Source of the DNA: an uncultured Agathobacter sp.
GTDB lineage: Bacteria; Bacillota; Clostridia; Lachnospirales; Lachnospiraceae
DNA length: 28,759 nt
Direction: 5' to 3'
Assembly (NCBI GenBank): GCA_934359755.1
Contig: CAKRLV010000027.1
Coordinates: 1-28,759 of the forward strand
Shown here: positions 16,573 through 23,839 of the stretch, in pieces
Numbering within the stretch: position 1 is the stretch's first letter
How the letters are laid out: each line of letters opens with the position of its first letter
Notes under the pieces: generated by a model
What the model was told of the DNA's origin: nothing
What the model saw: the letters and a program-made list of their open reading frames with translations, nothing else
Database searches by the model: none
Translations under genes and position numbers: made by a program

Positions 16573-17856
16573 ATGTTTGCAGATCGTGCAAAAATTATTA
16601 TAAAATCCGGAAAAGGTGGAAATGGCCATGTTTCTTTCCGTCGTGAGAAATACGTTCCAAATGGTGGCCCCGATGGTGGTGATGGTGGAAAAGGCGGCGA
16701 TATTATATTCGTTGTCGATAACGGACTAAATACACTCACAGATTATCGGCATAGACGAAAATTTGCAGCTGAACCTGGCGAAGAAGGCGGTAAAAAAAAT
16801 TGTCATGGTAAAGATGGTGCTGACCTTATACTCAAGGTTCCAGAGGGTACTATTATCAAAGATGCCCAGTCTGGTAAAGTAATCGCTGATATGTCAGGTG
16901 ACAACACCAGAGTTACTATTCTCAAGGGGGGAAAAGGTGGATTAGGCAACCAGCATTTTGCCACATCTACCATGCAGGCTCCAAAATATGCACAACCTGG
17001 ACAGGAAGCGATTGAAATTGAAGTTGCACTTGAACTTAAGGTAATCGCAGATGTTGGTTTAGTTGGTTTTCCAAACGTTGGTAAATCAACATTTTTGTCA
17101 CGCGTCACAAATGCACAGCCAAAGATAGCCAATTACCATTTTACGACATTACAGCCTAACCTTGGTGTTGTCGATATGGATGATGGATACGGCTTTGTTA
17201 TAGCAGATATCCCTGGTCTTATTGAGGGAGCGTCAGAGGGCGTTGGTTTAGGACATGAATTTTTACGCCATATAGAGCGTACAAAAGTCATGATTCACAT
17301 TGTAGATGCTGCTGGAACAGAGGGACGTGATCCGGTTTCAGACATTCGAACTATCAATAAAGAGCTAGAAGCATATAATCCAGAACTTTTAAAGAAGCCA
17401 TGGGTAATTGCAGCCAACAAAATAGATGCCATTTATGAAGATGAAAATGACATCATTAAACAATTACGAAACGAATTTGAACCAGATGGTATTAAAGTAT
17501 TCCCAATATCAGCTGTTAGCGGTCAGGGATTAAAGGAATTATTATACGAAGTAAAGAACTTATTATCGACTTGTCCAAAAGAAACCACTGTTTATGAGCA
17601 GGAATTTGATCCAGCTCTCAACTTCTTCAAGGACGAGCCATATACTATTGAAATAGATAAAGATGGTGCATATGTCGTAGAAGGACCTAAGATTGAAAAA
17701 ATGCTTGGATATACAAATATCGACTCAGAAAAGGGGTTCTTATTCTTCCAGAAATTCTTACGAGAGCAGAATATCCTTAAAGAATTAGAAGAACGTGGAA
17801 TCGAAGAAGGCGATACTGTTAAGATGTATGGATATGCATTTGATTATTACAAATAA
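16573..17856 (+). CDS. obgE: GTPase Obg/CgtA
   Basis: A 427-residue essential GTPase involved in 50S assembly and stress signalling. The glycine-rich Obg domain (FADRAKIIIKSGKGGNGHVS and further PNGGPDGGDGGKGG) covers residues 1-158. The G domain follows with GFPNVGKST (G1, near 165), the shifted THFTTLQPNLG-type switch I (here HFTTLQPNLG), DIPGLIEGAS (G3) and NKID (G4). A C-terminal OCT domain (residues 350-427) is present, as in Firmicutes. The ATG follows GAGGTAG. It heads a tightly packed set with yhbY, nadD, yqeK and rsfS. Confidence 0.96.
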   Translation: MFADRAKIIIKSGKGGNGHVSFRREKYVPNGGPDGGDGGKGGDIIFVVDNGLNTLTDYRHRRKFAAEPGEEGGKKNCHGKDGADLILKVPEGTIIKDAQSGKVIADMSGDNTRVTILKGGKGGLGNQHFATSTMQAPKYAQPGQEAIEIEVALELKVIADVGLVGFPNVGKSTFLSRVTNAQPKIANYHFTTLQPNLGVVDMDDGYGFVIADIPGLIEGASEGVGLGHEFLRHIERTKVMIHIVDAAGTEGRDPVSDIRTINKELEAYNPELLKKPWVIAANKIDAIYEDENDIIKQLRNEFEPDGIKVFPISAVSGQGLKELLYEVKNLLSTCPKETTVYEQEFDPALNFFKDEPYTIEIDKDGAYVVEGPKIEKMLGYTNIDSEKGFLFFQKFLREQNILKELEERGIEEGDTVKMYGYAFDYYK

Positions 17857-17867
17857 AGGAGAGGCTT

Positions 17868-18158
17868 ATGAATAGCAAACAAAGAGCTTATTTAAGTAGC
17901 TTGGCTAATACAATGGATCCTATTTTTAACATCGGAAAAGCTTCCTTAACCCCTGAAATAATAGAAGCTTTGGATGCAGCACTTGAAAAAAGAGAGCTTA
18001 TTAAAGTCGCTGTTTTAAAAAACTGCATTGATGATCCAAAAGAAATTGCTACAGTAATTGGAGAAAGAACACATTCTGATGTAGTAAAAGTTATTGGTAA
18101 GAAAATGATTTTTTACAGACAGGCCAAGAAAAATCCAAAGATAAAATTACCAGAATAA
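17868..18158 (+). CDS. yhbY: YhbY family ribosome assembly RNA-binding protein (CRM domain)
   Basis: A 96-residue single CRM-domain protein that associates with pre-50S particles. It begins with the typical KQRAYLSSLAN, carries the GKASLTPEIIEALDAALEKRELIKV helix region, and has the GxxG-like loop in VIGERTH. AAAGGAGAGGC precedes the ATG. It sits 11 bases after obgE and one base before nadD, a conserved arrangement with other ribosome factors. Confidence 0.93.
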   Translation: MNSKQRAYLSSLANTMDPIFNIGKASLTPEIIEALDAALEKRELIKVAVLKNCIDDPKEIATVIGERTHSDVVKVIGKKMIFYRQAKKNPKIKLPE

Positions 18159-18159
18159 T

Positions 18160-18765
18160 ATGAAAATAGGTATATTAGGCGGATCTTTTGATCCGATACA
18201 CTATGGGCACTTATATATGGCCGAACAATCATATAAAGAATATAATCTGGACGAAATATGGCTTATTCCTGCTGGTCATTCACCTAACAAGAATGAAGAC
18301 CATATGACAAGCCAGAAGCATCGCTATAAGATGTGTAAGCTTGCAGCTGAAGATTATCCATATATAAATGTTTCTGATTATGAAATCAATCAGATGTCTA
18401 CTACCTACACTTATCTGACATTACAGGCAATGGTGCGTCAGTTTCCACAACATGATTTTTATTTTATAATGGGTGGAGATAGCCTTGATTATTTTGAAGA
18501 CTGGGCTCATCCTGAGATTATCTCATCTTTATGCACTATATTGGCAGTAGTACGAGACGGATTTGACCATCAGGCAATGCAGCATAAGAAGCACTACTTA
18601 GAAAGCATGTTTCCATGCAATATAGAATTTGTTCATTGCTCACAAATGGATATTTCATCGACTCAGATACGACAAAATTTCTATCATGATGCAAATATCC
18701 ACAAATATATACCAGCTAAAGTTGTTGATTATATAATTCAGCACAAATTATATGTTCAGGAGTAA
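18160..18765 (+). CDS. nadD: Nicotinate-nucleotide adenylyltransferase
   Basis: A 201-residue enzyme that joins nicotinate mononucleotide and ATP to form deamido-NAD. The nucleotidyltransferase signature GGSFDPIHYGHL (H14, H17) is at the start, a KHRYKMC substrate segment near residue 50, and ISSTQIR near residue 170 closes the ATP site. A one-base gap to yhbY and a 3-base gap to yqeK place it inside one operon; nadD-yqeK pairing is usual in Firmicutes. The ribosome binding site is weak, so translation is probably coupled to yhbY. Confidence 0.95.
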   Translation: MKIGILGGSFDPIHYGHLYMAEQSYKEYNLDEIWLIPAGHSPNKNEDHMTSQKHRYKMCKLAAEDYPYINVSDYEINQMSTTYTYLTLQAMVRQFPQHDFYFIMGGDSLDYFEDWAHPEIISSLCTILAVVRDGFDHQAMQHKKHYLESMFPCNIEFVHCSQMDISSTQIRQNFYHDANIHKYIPAKVVDYIIQHKLYVQE

Positions 18766-18768
18766 TTT

Positions 18769-19344
18769 ATGGATTTTTCAACTATCAAAAAAAAATTAAA
18801 AAAAGAACTGGATAAAGAACGATATGAGCACACCAAAGGTGTTATGTATACGGCCTGTTGTCTTGCCATGGCAAATGAATATAATATTGACAAGGCAATG
18901 CTTGCAGGGTTACTTCATGACTGTGCTAAATGTATTCCAAACGATGAAAAAATCAAAATATGTAATGACAATAACATTTTAATTAATGATGCAGAATTAA
19001 GCAATCCTGGGTTATTACATGCCAAAGTGGGCTCATATATAGCCGAAACAAAATACAATATCACAGATCCAGATATTTTACATGCCATAAAAGTTCACAC
19101 TACAGGTTGTCCAGAAATGAATATTTTAGACAAAATATTATATATAGCAGACTATATTGAACCCAAACGTAATATAGCTCCAAGACTTGACTATATCAGA
19201 AAAATTGCCTTTGAAGATTTAGATACATGTATTGCTGAAATTTTATATGATTCTTTACACTATTTGTCTGGTCAAAATAAATCTATTGATCCTATGACCC
19301 AGAACACTTACGAATATTACAAACAATTCAGGAGGGAAGAGTAA
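18769..19344 (+). CDS. yqeK: YqeK family HD-domain hydrolase (Ap4A hydrolase)
   Basis: A 191-residue HD-superfamily metal phosphohydrolase. Visible ligands are H21 (RYEHTKGV), the HD pair H50-D51 in LLHDCAKC, the later LLHAKVGSYIA histidine and an ADYIEPKR motif. YqeK proteins cleave diadenosine tetraphosphate symmetrically, which fits its pairing with nadD and stress-related obgE. The ATG follows TCAGGAGTAATTT. Its last bases contain the GGAGGG used by rsfS. Confidence 0.92.
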   Translation: MDFSTIKKKLKKELDKERYEHTKGVMYTACCLAMANEYNIDKAMLAGLLHDCAKCIPNDEKIKICNDNNILINDAELSNPGLLHAKVGSYIAETKYNITDPDILHAIKVHTTGCPEMNILDKILYIADYIEPKRNIAPRLDYIRKIAFEDLDTCIAEILYDSLHYLSGQNKSIDPMTQNTYEYYKQFRREE

Positions 19345-19683
19345 ATGGAAACATTAGAATTAGTTAAGAAAGTAGCTTCAGCATTAGAAGATAAGAAAGC
19401 TGAAGATATAACAGTAATAGATATCAGGGAAGTGTCATCTATTGCTGATTACTTTATAATTGCCAACGGAAACAATGCTAATCAGCTAGTTGCAATGCAG
19501 GATGCTGTAGATGAGGCGATGTATACAAACGGTGTACACTCTAAGCAGGTAGAGGGTAACAACAATTCAACCTGGATATTGATGGATTATCAGGATATTA
19601 TTGTACATTTATTTTCAAAAGAAGACCGTCTATTCTATGATTTAGAAAGAATCTGGAGAGATGGTAAAATTGTAGAGTTATAA
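19345..19683 (+). CDS. rsfS: Ribosomal silencing factor RsfS
   Basis: A 112-residue protein that binds L14 and blocks subunit joining when nutrients run low. Characteristic stretches are ITVIDIREVSSIADYFIIANG, the EGNNNSTWILMDYQDIIVHLF core and the RLFYDLERIWRDG ending. The start is contiguous with the yqeK stop and is driven by GGAGGG 8 bases upstream. Last gene of the rplU-side cluster. The 133 bases after it (19684-19816) show no convincing gene, only a short frame with no family resemblance. Confidence 0.95.
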   Translation: METLELVKKVASALEDKKAEDITVIDIREVSSIADYFIIANGNNANQLVAMQDAVDEAMYTNGVHSKQVEGNNNSTWILMDYQDIIVHLFSKEDRLFYDLERIWRDGKIVEL

Positions 19684-19816
19684 TATAATCAAAGGGGCAA
19701 AAGGTATAATCAATGCATGCATGCAATTCAATATATAATCTTCCCCCACACCACACCGCGAAAGCAGTAATTTGCTATTTTAGTATTCAAAATAAATTCT
19801 ATTATGCCACATCATT

Positions 19817-19871
19817 AAAAATAAGAGAGAGATTGTTATTATCATTATTAATACAATCTCTTTCTTATTTT
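19817..19871. terminator. Bidirectional terminator between rsfS and lexA
   Basis: A long stem pairs 19818-19836 with 19853-19871: AATAAGAGAGAGATTGT against ACAATCTCTTTCTTATT, about 19 pairs with one G-T. A-tracts and T-tracts flank it on both sides, so it can stop rsfS transcripts rightwards and lexA transcripts leftwards. Confidence 0.85.
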
Positions 19872-19898
19872 ATTCTTTTTATTTTGTACAGCATAAAT

Positions 19899-20513
19899 TT
19901 AGAAGAATCTAAATACACCAAATACCTTACCTAATATAGCACAATCCTCAACTATAATAGGAGCCATAGTATCATTCTCAGGCTGTAATCTGATATGTCC
20001 ATCCTCTTTATAAAATGTCTTAACAGTGGAAGAGTCATCAATCAGTGCAACTACAATATCTCCATTAGATGCAGTATCCTGTTGCTTAACAAGAATACTA
20101 TCACCATCATATATTCCCACATTAATCATGCTTTCACCTTTAACTTTCAGCATAAACGACTGCTGATTAGGCATATACTCTGCGGGAACAGGAAAATAAT
20201 TCTCGATATTCTCCTCTGCAAGAATAGGTTCACCTGCAGCCACGTGCCCAACCAAAGGTACATTGACTACTTCACGCCTGGTAAGATTAAAATTGTCATC
20301 TATTATCTCAATAGCTCTTGGTTTAGTAGGATCTCTGCGGATATAACCATTCTTCTCTAAAGTCTCAAGATGTGAGTGAACTGATGAAGTAGACTTAAGA
20401 TTAACCGCTTCACATATATCTCTTACAGTAGGAGGGTATCCCTTATTCAAAATCTCATTCTTCATGAATTCAAGAATTTCCCTTTGTTTATCAGATATCT
20501 TGCCATATGCCAT
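19899..20513 (-). CDS. lexA: LexA repressor
   Basis: A 204-residue SOS repressor with self-cleavage activity. Residues 1-65 form the winged helix domain (ISDKQREILEFM, VRDICEAVNLKSTSSVHSHLETL). The S24 peptidase domain has the cleavage bond A93-G94 (GHVAAGEP), nucleophile S128 (KGESM) and K165 (STVKTFYKE). The ATG at 20513 follows GGAGGT; a TTG at 20528 overlaps that ribosome binding site and is rejected. It is divergent from the YneA-like gene, with SOS boxes between them, so it probably represses itself. RecA-stimulated cleavage relieves repression, as known for the family. Confidence 0.96.
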   Translation of the reverse strand: MAYGKISDKQREILEFMKNEILNKGYPPTVRDICEAVNLKSTSSVHSHLETLEKNGYIRRDPTKPRAIEIIDDNFNLTRREVVNVPLVGHVAAGEPILAEENIENYFPVPAEYMPNQQSFMLKVKGESMINVGIYDGDSILVKQQDTASNGDIVVALIDDSSTVKTFYKEDGHIRLQPENDTMAPIIVEDCAILGKVFGVFRFF

Positions 20514-20532
20514 AAAATATACCTCCAAAATA

Positions 20533-20544
20533 AATACTAGTATT
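20533..20544. repeat. Perfect 12-bp palindrome in the lexA leader
   Basis: AATACTAGTATT is its own reverse complement and lies 20 bp upstream of the lexA ATG, between the predicted transcription start and the ribosome binding site. It does not match the SOS box. Function unknown. Confidence 0.5.
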
Positions 20545-20600
20545 CAATAAACATTCGCAAATTGTTTAAAAATTATCCTCTGCAAATCAATTACTAATTC

Positions 20601-20629
20601 ATTCTAACACATACTCAAAAAAAACACAA
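20601..20629 (-). promoter_or_regulatory. Candidate lexA promoter
   Basis: On the minus strand TTGTGT (20629-20624) and TAGAAT (20606-20601) are 17 bp apart, with TG one base ahead of the -10. The -35 is weak (3 of 6). An SOS box lies 11 bp upstream of the -35. Confidence 0.5.
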
Positions 20630-20639
20630 ACATATATTC

Positions 20640-20653
20640 CGAAAACATGTTCG
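20640..20653. promoter_or_regulatory. SOS box (LexA site) 1
   Basis: CGAAAACATGTTCG differs from the Bacillus-type box CGAAC-N4-GTTCG at one position. It lies between the lexA and yneA promoters, close to the lexA -35. Confidence 0.8.
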
Positions 20654-20662
20654 TCTTTTCTA

Positions 20663-20691
20663 TTGACAAACGTTTGTTCGTGTGATATCGT
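20663..20691 (+). promoter_or_regulatory. Promoter of the YneA-like gene
   Basis: TTGACA (20663-20668) and TATCGT (20686-20691) are 17 bp apart, with TGA before the -10 giving an extended -10. SOS box 2 covers the spacer and the last two bases of the -35. Confidence 0.7.
20667..20680. promoter_or_regulatory. SOS box 2, inside the yneA promoter
   Basis: CAAACGTTTGTTCG has one mismatch to CGAAC-N4-GTTCG. LexA bound here would block the -35/-10 region of the downstream gene. Confidence 0.8.
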
Positions 20692-20700
20692 AACATTATA

Positions 20701-20714
20701 CAAACAAATGTTCA
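20701..20714. promoter_or_regulatory. SOS box 3, weaker
   Basis: CAAACAAATGTTCA has two mismatches to the consensus and lies near the predicted transcription start. A further half-like site (AGCACAAACGTTCA, 20716-20729) follows with three mismatches and is doubtful. Confidence 0.5.
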
Positions 20715-20750
20715 CAGCACAAACGTTCACACATAACGGAGGTACGTTAC

Positions 20751-21125
20751 ATGAGAAGAGAATATAATTCTAAGATATCAGAAAAAGCTAACATTAGTCT
20801 TAACCGACGAACACATATTGTAAATATACAGAAAGCAATCATAGCAGCAATTATCATAATTGTGATTTCTTTAATAGTACTGTTAAATAGCTCTGTACAT
20901 GCATTTGCCGATTCAAAAGATAATCTGCCTAAGAACAAATATTATACAAGTATTACAGTAAAGGCTGGTGATACATTATGCTCTATTGCTGATCAATATT
21001 CGAAAGATTCTAATATGACAAAAGAGGAGTACATCGATGATATTAAGTCAATCAATCATATTGGCGATAGTATTCACTCAGGTGATAATATTGTGATTGC
21101 ATATTATTCAACAGATGTTAAATAG
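20751..21125 (+). CDS. yneA: YneA-like LysM protein, probable SOS cell-division inhibitor
   Basis: A 124-residue membrane-anchored protein. Residues 1-25 are basic and cytoplasmic, 26-51 form one membrane segment (IQKAIIAAIIIIVISLIVLL), and residues 65-118 form a LysM peptidoglycan-binding domain (YTSITVKAGDTLCSIADQYS and a closing GDNIVIAYY). This architecture, and its place divergent from lexA behind SOS boxes, match Bacillus YneA, which delays division during DNA damage. Sequence alone shows only LysM plus anchor; the inhibitor role is inferred from position. ACGGAGGTACG precedes the ATG. Confidence 0.8.
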   Translation: MRREYNSKISEKANISLNRRTHIVNIQKAIIAAIIIIVISLIVLLNSSVHAFADSKDNLPKNKYYTSITVKAGDTLCSIADQYSKDSNMTKEEYIDDIKSINHIGDSIHSGDNIVIAYYSTDVK

Positions 21126-21133
21126 TATCTTCC

Positions 21134-21162
21134 TTGAAATATTTCCTTTAATGATTTATAAT
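21134..21162 (+). promoter_or_regulatory. Candidate promoter of the acyltransferase gene
   Basis: TTGAAA (21134-21139) and TATAAT (21157-21162) are 17 bp apart in the short gap after yneA. The predicted start is near 21169, which leaves a very short leader holding GGGAGAG just before the ATG. Confidence 0.6.
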
Positions 21163-21181
21163 CATTTGGGAGAGTTACATT

Positions 21182-21898
21182 ATGTTAAAATTTTTTTATG
21201 TTATATTTATGAATTTTCACAGAGCCCCATACCTTGTTCCCAAGATGAGATATTGTGCTGATCATCCTGAAAAATATTCAGAAAAGCAGAGATACTCACT
21301 TGTACAGCAATGCATAGGCTATATGAACAAATCGGGAAAAATAACAACTGAGGCACATGGAATAGAAAATCTACCTGTATCTAATGGATATATGATGTAT
21401 CCAAATCATCAAGGTAAATACGATGTACTTGGCATAATATCTACCCACAAAGAGCCTTGCTCATTTGTAATGGATAAAAACAAATCACACACTATGCTCG
21501 TTCGCGAAATATGTGATTTAGTACAAGGTAAGCGCTTGGAGAAAGATAATCCAAGACAGGGCATTACTATTATTAATCAAGTTGCTAATGAGGTTGCTAA
21601 TGGGAGACGTTATATTCTTTTTCCCGAAGGTGGATATCGTTTCAACAATAAGAACAAGCTTTATGATTTTAAAGCTGGCTGTTTTAAAATAGCATTGAAA
21701 TCCAAAGTTCCAATTGTACCTGTTGCACTTATTGATTCATACAAAGTCTTTAATAGTTTTCATTTTGGTCCGATAAAGACATATGTTTATTATCTTGAAC
21801 CTATTAATTATGAAGAGTATAAGAATCTAAAGACCCAGGAAATTGCAGATCTTGTCAAATCCAGAATAGAAAGTAAAATCAAGGAAGTATCTAAATAA
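21182..21898 (+). CDS. PlsC-like 1-acylglycerol-3-phosphate acyltransferase
   Basis: A 238-residue membrane-associated lysophospholipid acyltransferase. The catalytic H-x4-D motif is NHQGKYD (H76, D81). The substrate motif is FPEGGYRF near residue 150, and VPIVPVALIDSY matches the fourth family motif. A hydrophobic N-terminus (residues 1-16) would sit in the membrane. It likely acylates position 2 of lysophosphatidate in phospholipid synthesis. It follows the YneA-like gene by 56 bp and has its own promoter candidate; a role in the SOS response is not implied. Its last residues KEVSK lie within a 16-bp tandem duplication. Confidence 0.87.
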   Translation: MLKFFYVIFMNFHRAPYLVPKMRYCADHPEKYSEKQRYSLVQQCIGYMNKSGKITTEAHGIENLPVSNGYMMYPNHQGKYDVLGIISTHKEPCSFVMDKNKSHTMLVREICDLVQGKRLEKDNPRQGITIINQVANEVANGRRYILFPEGGYRFNNKNKLYDFKAGCFKIALKSKVPIVPVALIDSYKVFNSFHFGPIKTYVYYLEPINYEEYKNLKTQEIADLVKSRIESKIKEVSK

Positions 21899-21912
21899 GG
21901 AAGTATCTAAAT
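21881..21912 (+). repeat. Perfect 16-bp tandem duplication across the plsC stop
   Basis: AAGGAAGTATCTAAAT occurs at 21881-21896 and again at 21897-21912 with no mismatch. The first copy encodes the last residues and the start of the stop codon; the second is untranslated. Confidence 0.9.
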
Positions 21913-21928
21913 ATTGATGCTATTTTTC

Positions 21929-21968
21929 AAAAATGGATGTCTCTCTTTTAAGAGATCATCCATTTTTC
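21929..21968. terminator. Bidirectional terminator between plsC and the recombinase
   Basis: AAAAATGGATG (21929-21939) pairs with CATCCATTTTT (21957-21967), extended by TCTCT with AGAGA past a one-base bulge. T-runs occur on both strands, so it can serve the two convergent genes. The 63 bases to 22032 hold nothing else. Confidence 0.8.
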
Positions 21969-22031
21969 ATATTAAAATGCACTTATTGAAATTTTACTTA
22001 TCTGATTTTTATATCAATAAATAATTAGTAA

Positions 22032-23081
22032 TTAATCCTCTCGCAATTTAACATATTTTGCAGCCTGGCGCCTTCTGTCTTCCTCAATAGCCGCATAGTG
22101 TTTTCTAGTTGTATTTACATCTTTATGTCCAAGTACATCAGCCACAAGATAAATATCTCCAGTTTCTTTATATAAATTTGTACCATACGTACTTCTAAGC
22201 TTATGTGGAGTAATTTTTTTCACGCTTGTCACTAAAGAAGAATACTTCTTTACTAGCTTTTCAACAGCTCGAACGCCAATCCGTTTATTTTGAAGAGATA
22301 AAAATAAAGCCTCTTCATGCCCCTGTAAAGGTGTGATAATTTTTCTTTCACTTAGATAAGTAAGTAATGCTTCACGTACTTCTTCACCAAAATATACAAC
22401 AACCTCAGCGCCACCTTTTCTATGTATTTTTACTCCATTATTCTTAAAATCTAAATCATCAATATCAATACCCACACATTCAGACACTCGCATTCCAGTT
22501 CCTAATAGAAGAGTAAGTAATGCCATGTCTCTATTTTTTGTTTTTCCATGATATAATTGCTGATTTTTTGTAAGATTTTCCCCAGACTCGACTTCGTCTA
22601 ATAACTGCACAACCTCATCGGTATCGAGTCTTACAATATTCTTATCATGAAGTTTAGGCATGGTTACTTTTATGGCAGGATTTGTATCTATCAAATCATT
22701 TTTATAATAATAGCCATAGAAAGTTCTAAGAGCAGATAATTTTCTCTTTAATCCGCGTTCATCATTAGTATGAACAATACCATCTTTTTCATAATATTTC
22801 AGATAAAAAAGATATTCTTCAATATCCATTGTTGTGACCTTATCTAATATATCAATATTCATTTCTTTAATTGGGATTTTTTCAACTACAGGATTTGTAT
22901 TTTTTAGGTAATCAAAAAAAGTGATAATATCATACGCGTAGGCCACTCTTGTACGAGATTGGGTTCTAGACTCTATACTGATAAAAAACTGCTTACAAAA
23001 TGGGGGTAGCTGTAATAGTAACTCCCTAAGCTTTAATTCATTCTTAATATTAACTTCATCATTGTATGAACTAATAGACAT
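22032..23081 (-). CDS. Tyrosine recombinase (XerC/XerD-like integrase)
   Basis: A 349-residue site-specific recombinase. Residues 20-145 are the SAM-like core-binding domain. The catalytic domain has the full set: R198 (GTGMRVSE), K222 (IHRKGG), H293 and R296 (HKLRST), H319 (LGHKDV) and Y329 (KHYAAI). It is somewhat longer than XerC/XerD (about 300) because of an N-terminal addition and an insertion near residues 165-185. I choose the third of three clustered ATGs because it stands 9 bases from AAAGG; the first (23090) is an alternative. No excisionase, phage or conjugation gene is nearby, so a housekeeping Xer-like role is as likely as a mobile one. A perfect 30-bp dyad lies 36 bp upstream of this start. 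Confidence 0.9.
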   Translation of the reverse strand: MSISSYNDEVNIKNELKLRELLLQLPPFCKQFFISIESRTQSRTRVAYAYDIITFFDYLKNTNPVVEKIPIKEMNIDILDKVTTMDIEEYLFYLKYYEKDGIVHTNDERGLKRKLSALRTFYGYYYKNDLIDTNPAIKVTMPKLHDKNIVRLDTDEVVQLLDEVESGENLTKNQQLYHGKTKNRDMALLTLLLGTGMRVSECVGIDIDDLDFKNNGVKIHRKGGAEVVVYFGEEVREALLTYLSERKIITPLQGHEEALFLSLQNKRIGVRAVEKLVKKYSSLVTSVKKITPHKLRSTYGTNLYKETGDIYLVADVLGHKDVNTTRKHYAAIEEDRRRQAAKYVKLRED

Positions 23082-23117
23082 ATTCATCATCCTTTCTATG
23101 CAAATATATCATAAAAA

Positions 23118-23147
23118 CTAATTTACTATGTAAAGCTAGTAAATTAG
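23118..23147. repeat. Perfect dyad, 11-bp arms and 8-bp centre, upstream of the recombinase
   Basis: CTAATTTACTA (23118-23128) and TAGTAAATTAG (23137-23147) are exact inverted repeats around TGTAAAGC. The geometry is that of a tyrosine recombinase core site, and it stands in the recombinase leader, so it may instead be an operator. There is no T-run, so it is not a terminator. Confidence 0.7.
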
Positions 23148-23155
23148 CAGATTTC

Positions 23156-23221
23156 GAGGTATGGTCTGATTAGCGCAAGCTTGACAGCGTGGTGTAAAGC
23201 TTGCGTCAAAACAGTAACCTC
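23156..23221. repeat. Imperfect inverted repeat with perfect 9-bp CGCAAGCTT arms
   Basis: CGCAAGCTT (23174-23182) and AAGCTTGCG (23197-23205) are perfect, separated by 14 bases. GAGGT (23156-23160) and ACCTC (23217-23221) extend pairing at the outside, with partial matches between. No T-run follows. It fills the gap between the recombinase and dtd; it could be a structured RNA or a relic of a mobile element. Confidence 0.6.
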
Positions 23222-23276
23222 ATATCATAATTATATAATATTAAAAAGGTATATTCTAGTAAATCTAAACAAACAA

Positions 23277-23285
23277 TGATATAAT
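23277..23285 (+). promoter_or_regulatory. Extended -10 promoter for dtd
   Basis: TGATATAAT combines an extended TGn with a perfect TATAAT (23280-23285). No good -35 is seen at 17 bp. Transcription would start near 23292, 78 bases before the dtd start. Confidence 0.55.
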
Positions 23286-23369
23286 TTTATTATGTCAGCA
23301 TACAGATAAATGTCCCAAAACAATGCAGACAAAACTATAAGAAAAACAAAGAGAAGAGGAGTAGATATT

Positions 23370-23819
23370 TTGAAGTTTATAATACAACGTGTACTTAATG
23401 CTTCATGTGAAGTTAACAATCAAATAATAGGTAAAATAGAAAATGGACTATGTGTTTTTATAGGAATATCTAATTCAGATGACGAACAAATTGCAGATAA
23501 AATGATAAAAAAACTGCTTAATATGCGTATATTCGCAGATGAAAATGACAAAACAAATCTCAACTTGGCAGATGTATCAGGCTCGCTATTATTAATATCG
23601 CAATTCACATTATATGCTAATTGTCGTAAAGGAAACAGACCATCTTTTATAGAAGCTGGTGCACCTCAACTTGCTAACAATTTATACGAATATATCATTT
23701 CTAAATGTAGAGAAAGTGTAGAAATTGTAGAAACTGGCGAATTTGGAGCTGCTATGAAAATAAAGCTTGAAAATAATGGACCTTTTACAATTGTTCTTAA
23801 TTCAGATGATTTAAACTAA
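23370..23819 (+). CDS. dtd: D-aminoacyl-tRNA deacylase
   Basis: A 149-residue enzyme that hydrolyses D-amino acids from mischarged tRNAs. The two active-site motifs are present: SQFTLYA near residue 78 and NNGPFTIV near the end, the latter holding the Gly-Pro pair that rejects L-aminoacyl substrates. The start is placed at a TTG (23370) because the protein then opens KFIIQRV as in the family, with GAGGAG 8 bases upstream; the ATG at 23310 would add 20 unrelated residues. Length matches the family (about 145-150). It is followed after 20 bases by a lipoprotein gene. Confidence 0.93.
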   Translation: MKFIIQRVLNASCEVNNQIIGKIENGLCVFIGISNSDDEQIADKMIKKLLNMRIFADENDKTNLNLADVSGSLLLISQFTLYANCRKGNRPSFIEAGAPQLANNLYEYIISKCRESVEIVETGEFGAAMKIKLENNGPFTIVLNSDDLN

Positions 23820-23839
23820 AATATGAGGAATAATAACAA

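Noticed and set aside
19713..19934. A 73-codon frame after rsfS
   Set aside because: It runs through the bidirectional terminator into the antisense of lexA, lacks a ribosome binding site and has no family resemblance.
20716..20729. Fourth SOS box
   Set aside because: It differs from the consensus at three positions; only the GTTC half is good.
22032..23081. Integrase as proof of a prophage or integrative element
   Set aside because: No other phage or conjugation genes, no tRNA target and no paired attachment sites are in the window; a chromosomal Xer-like role is equally likely.
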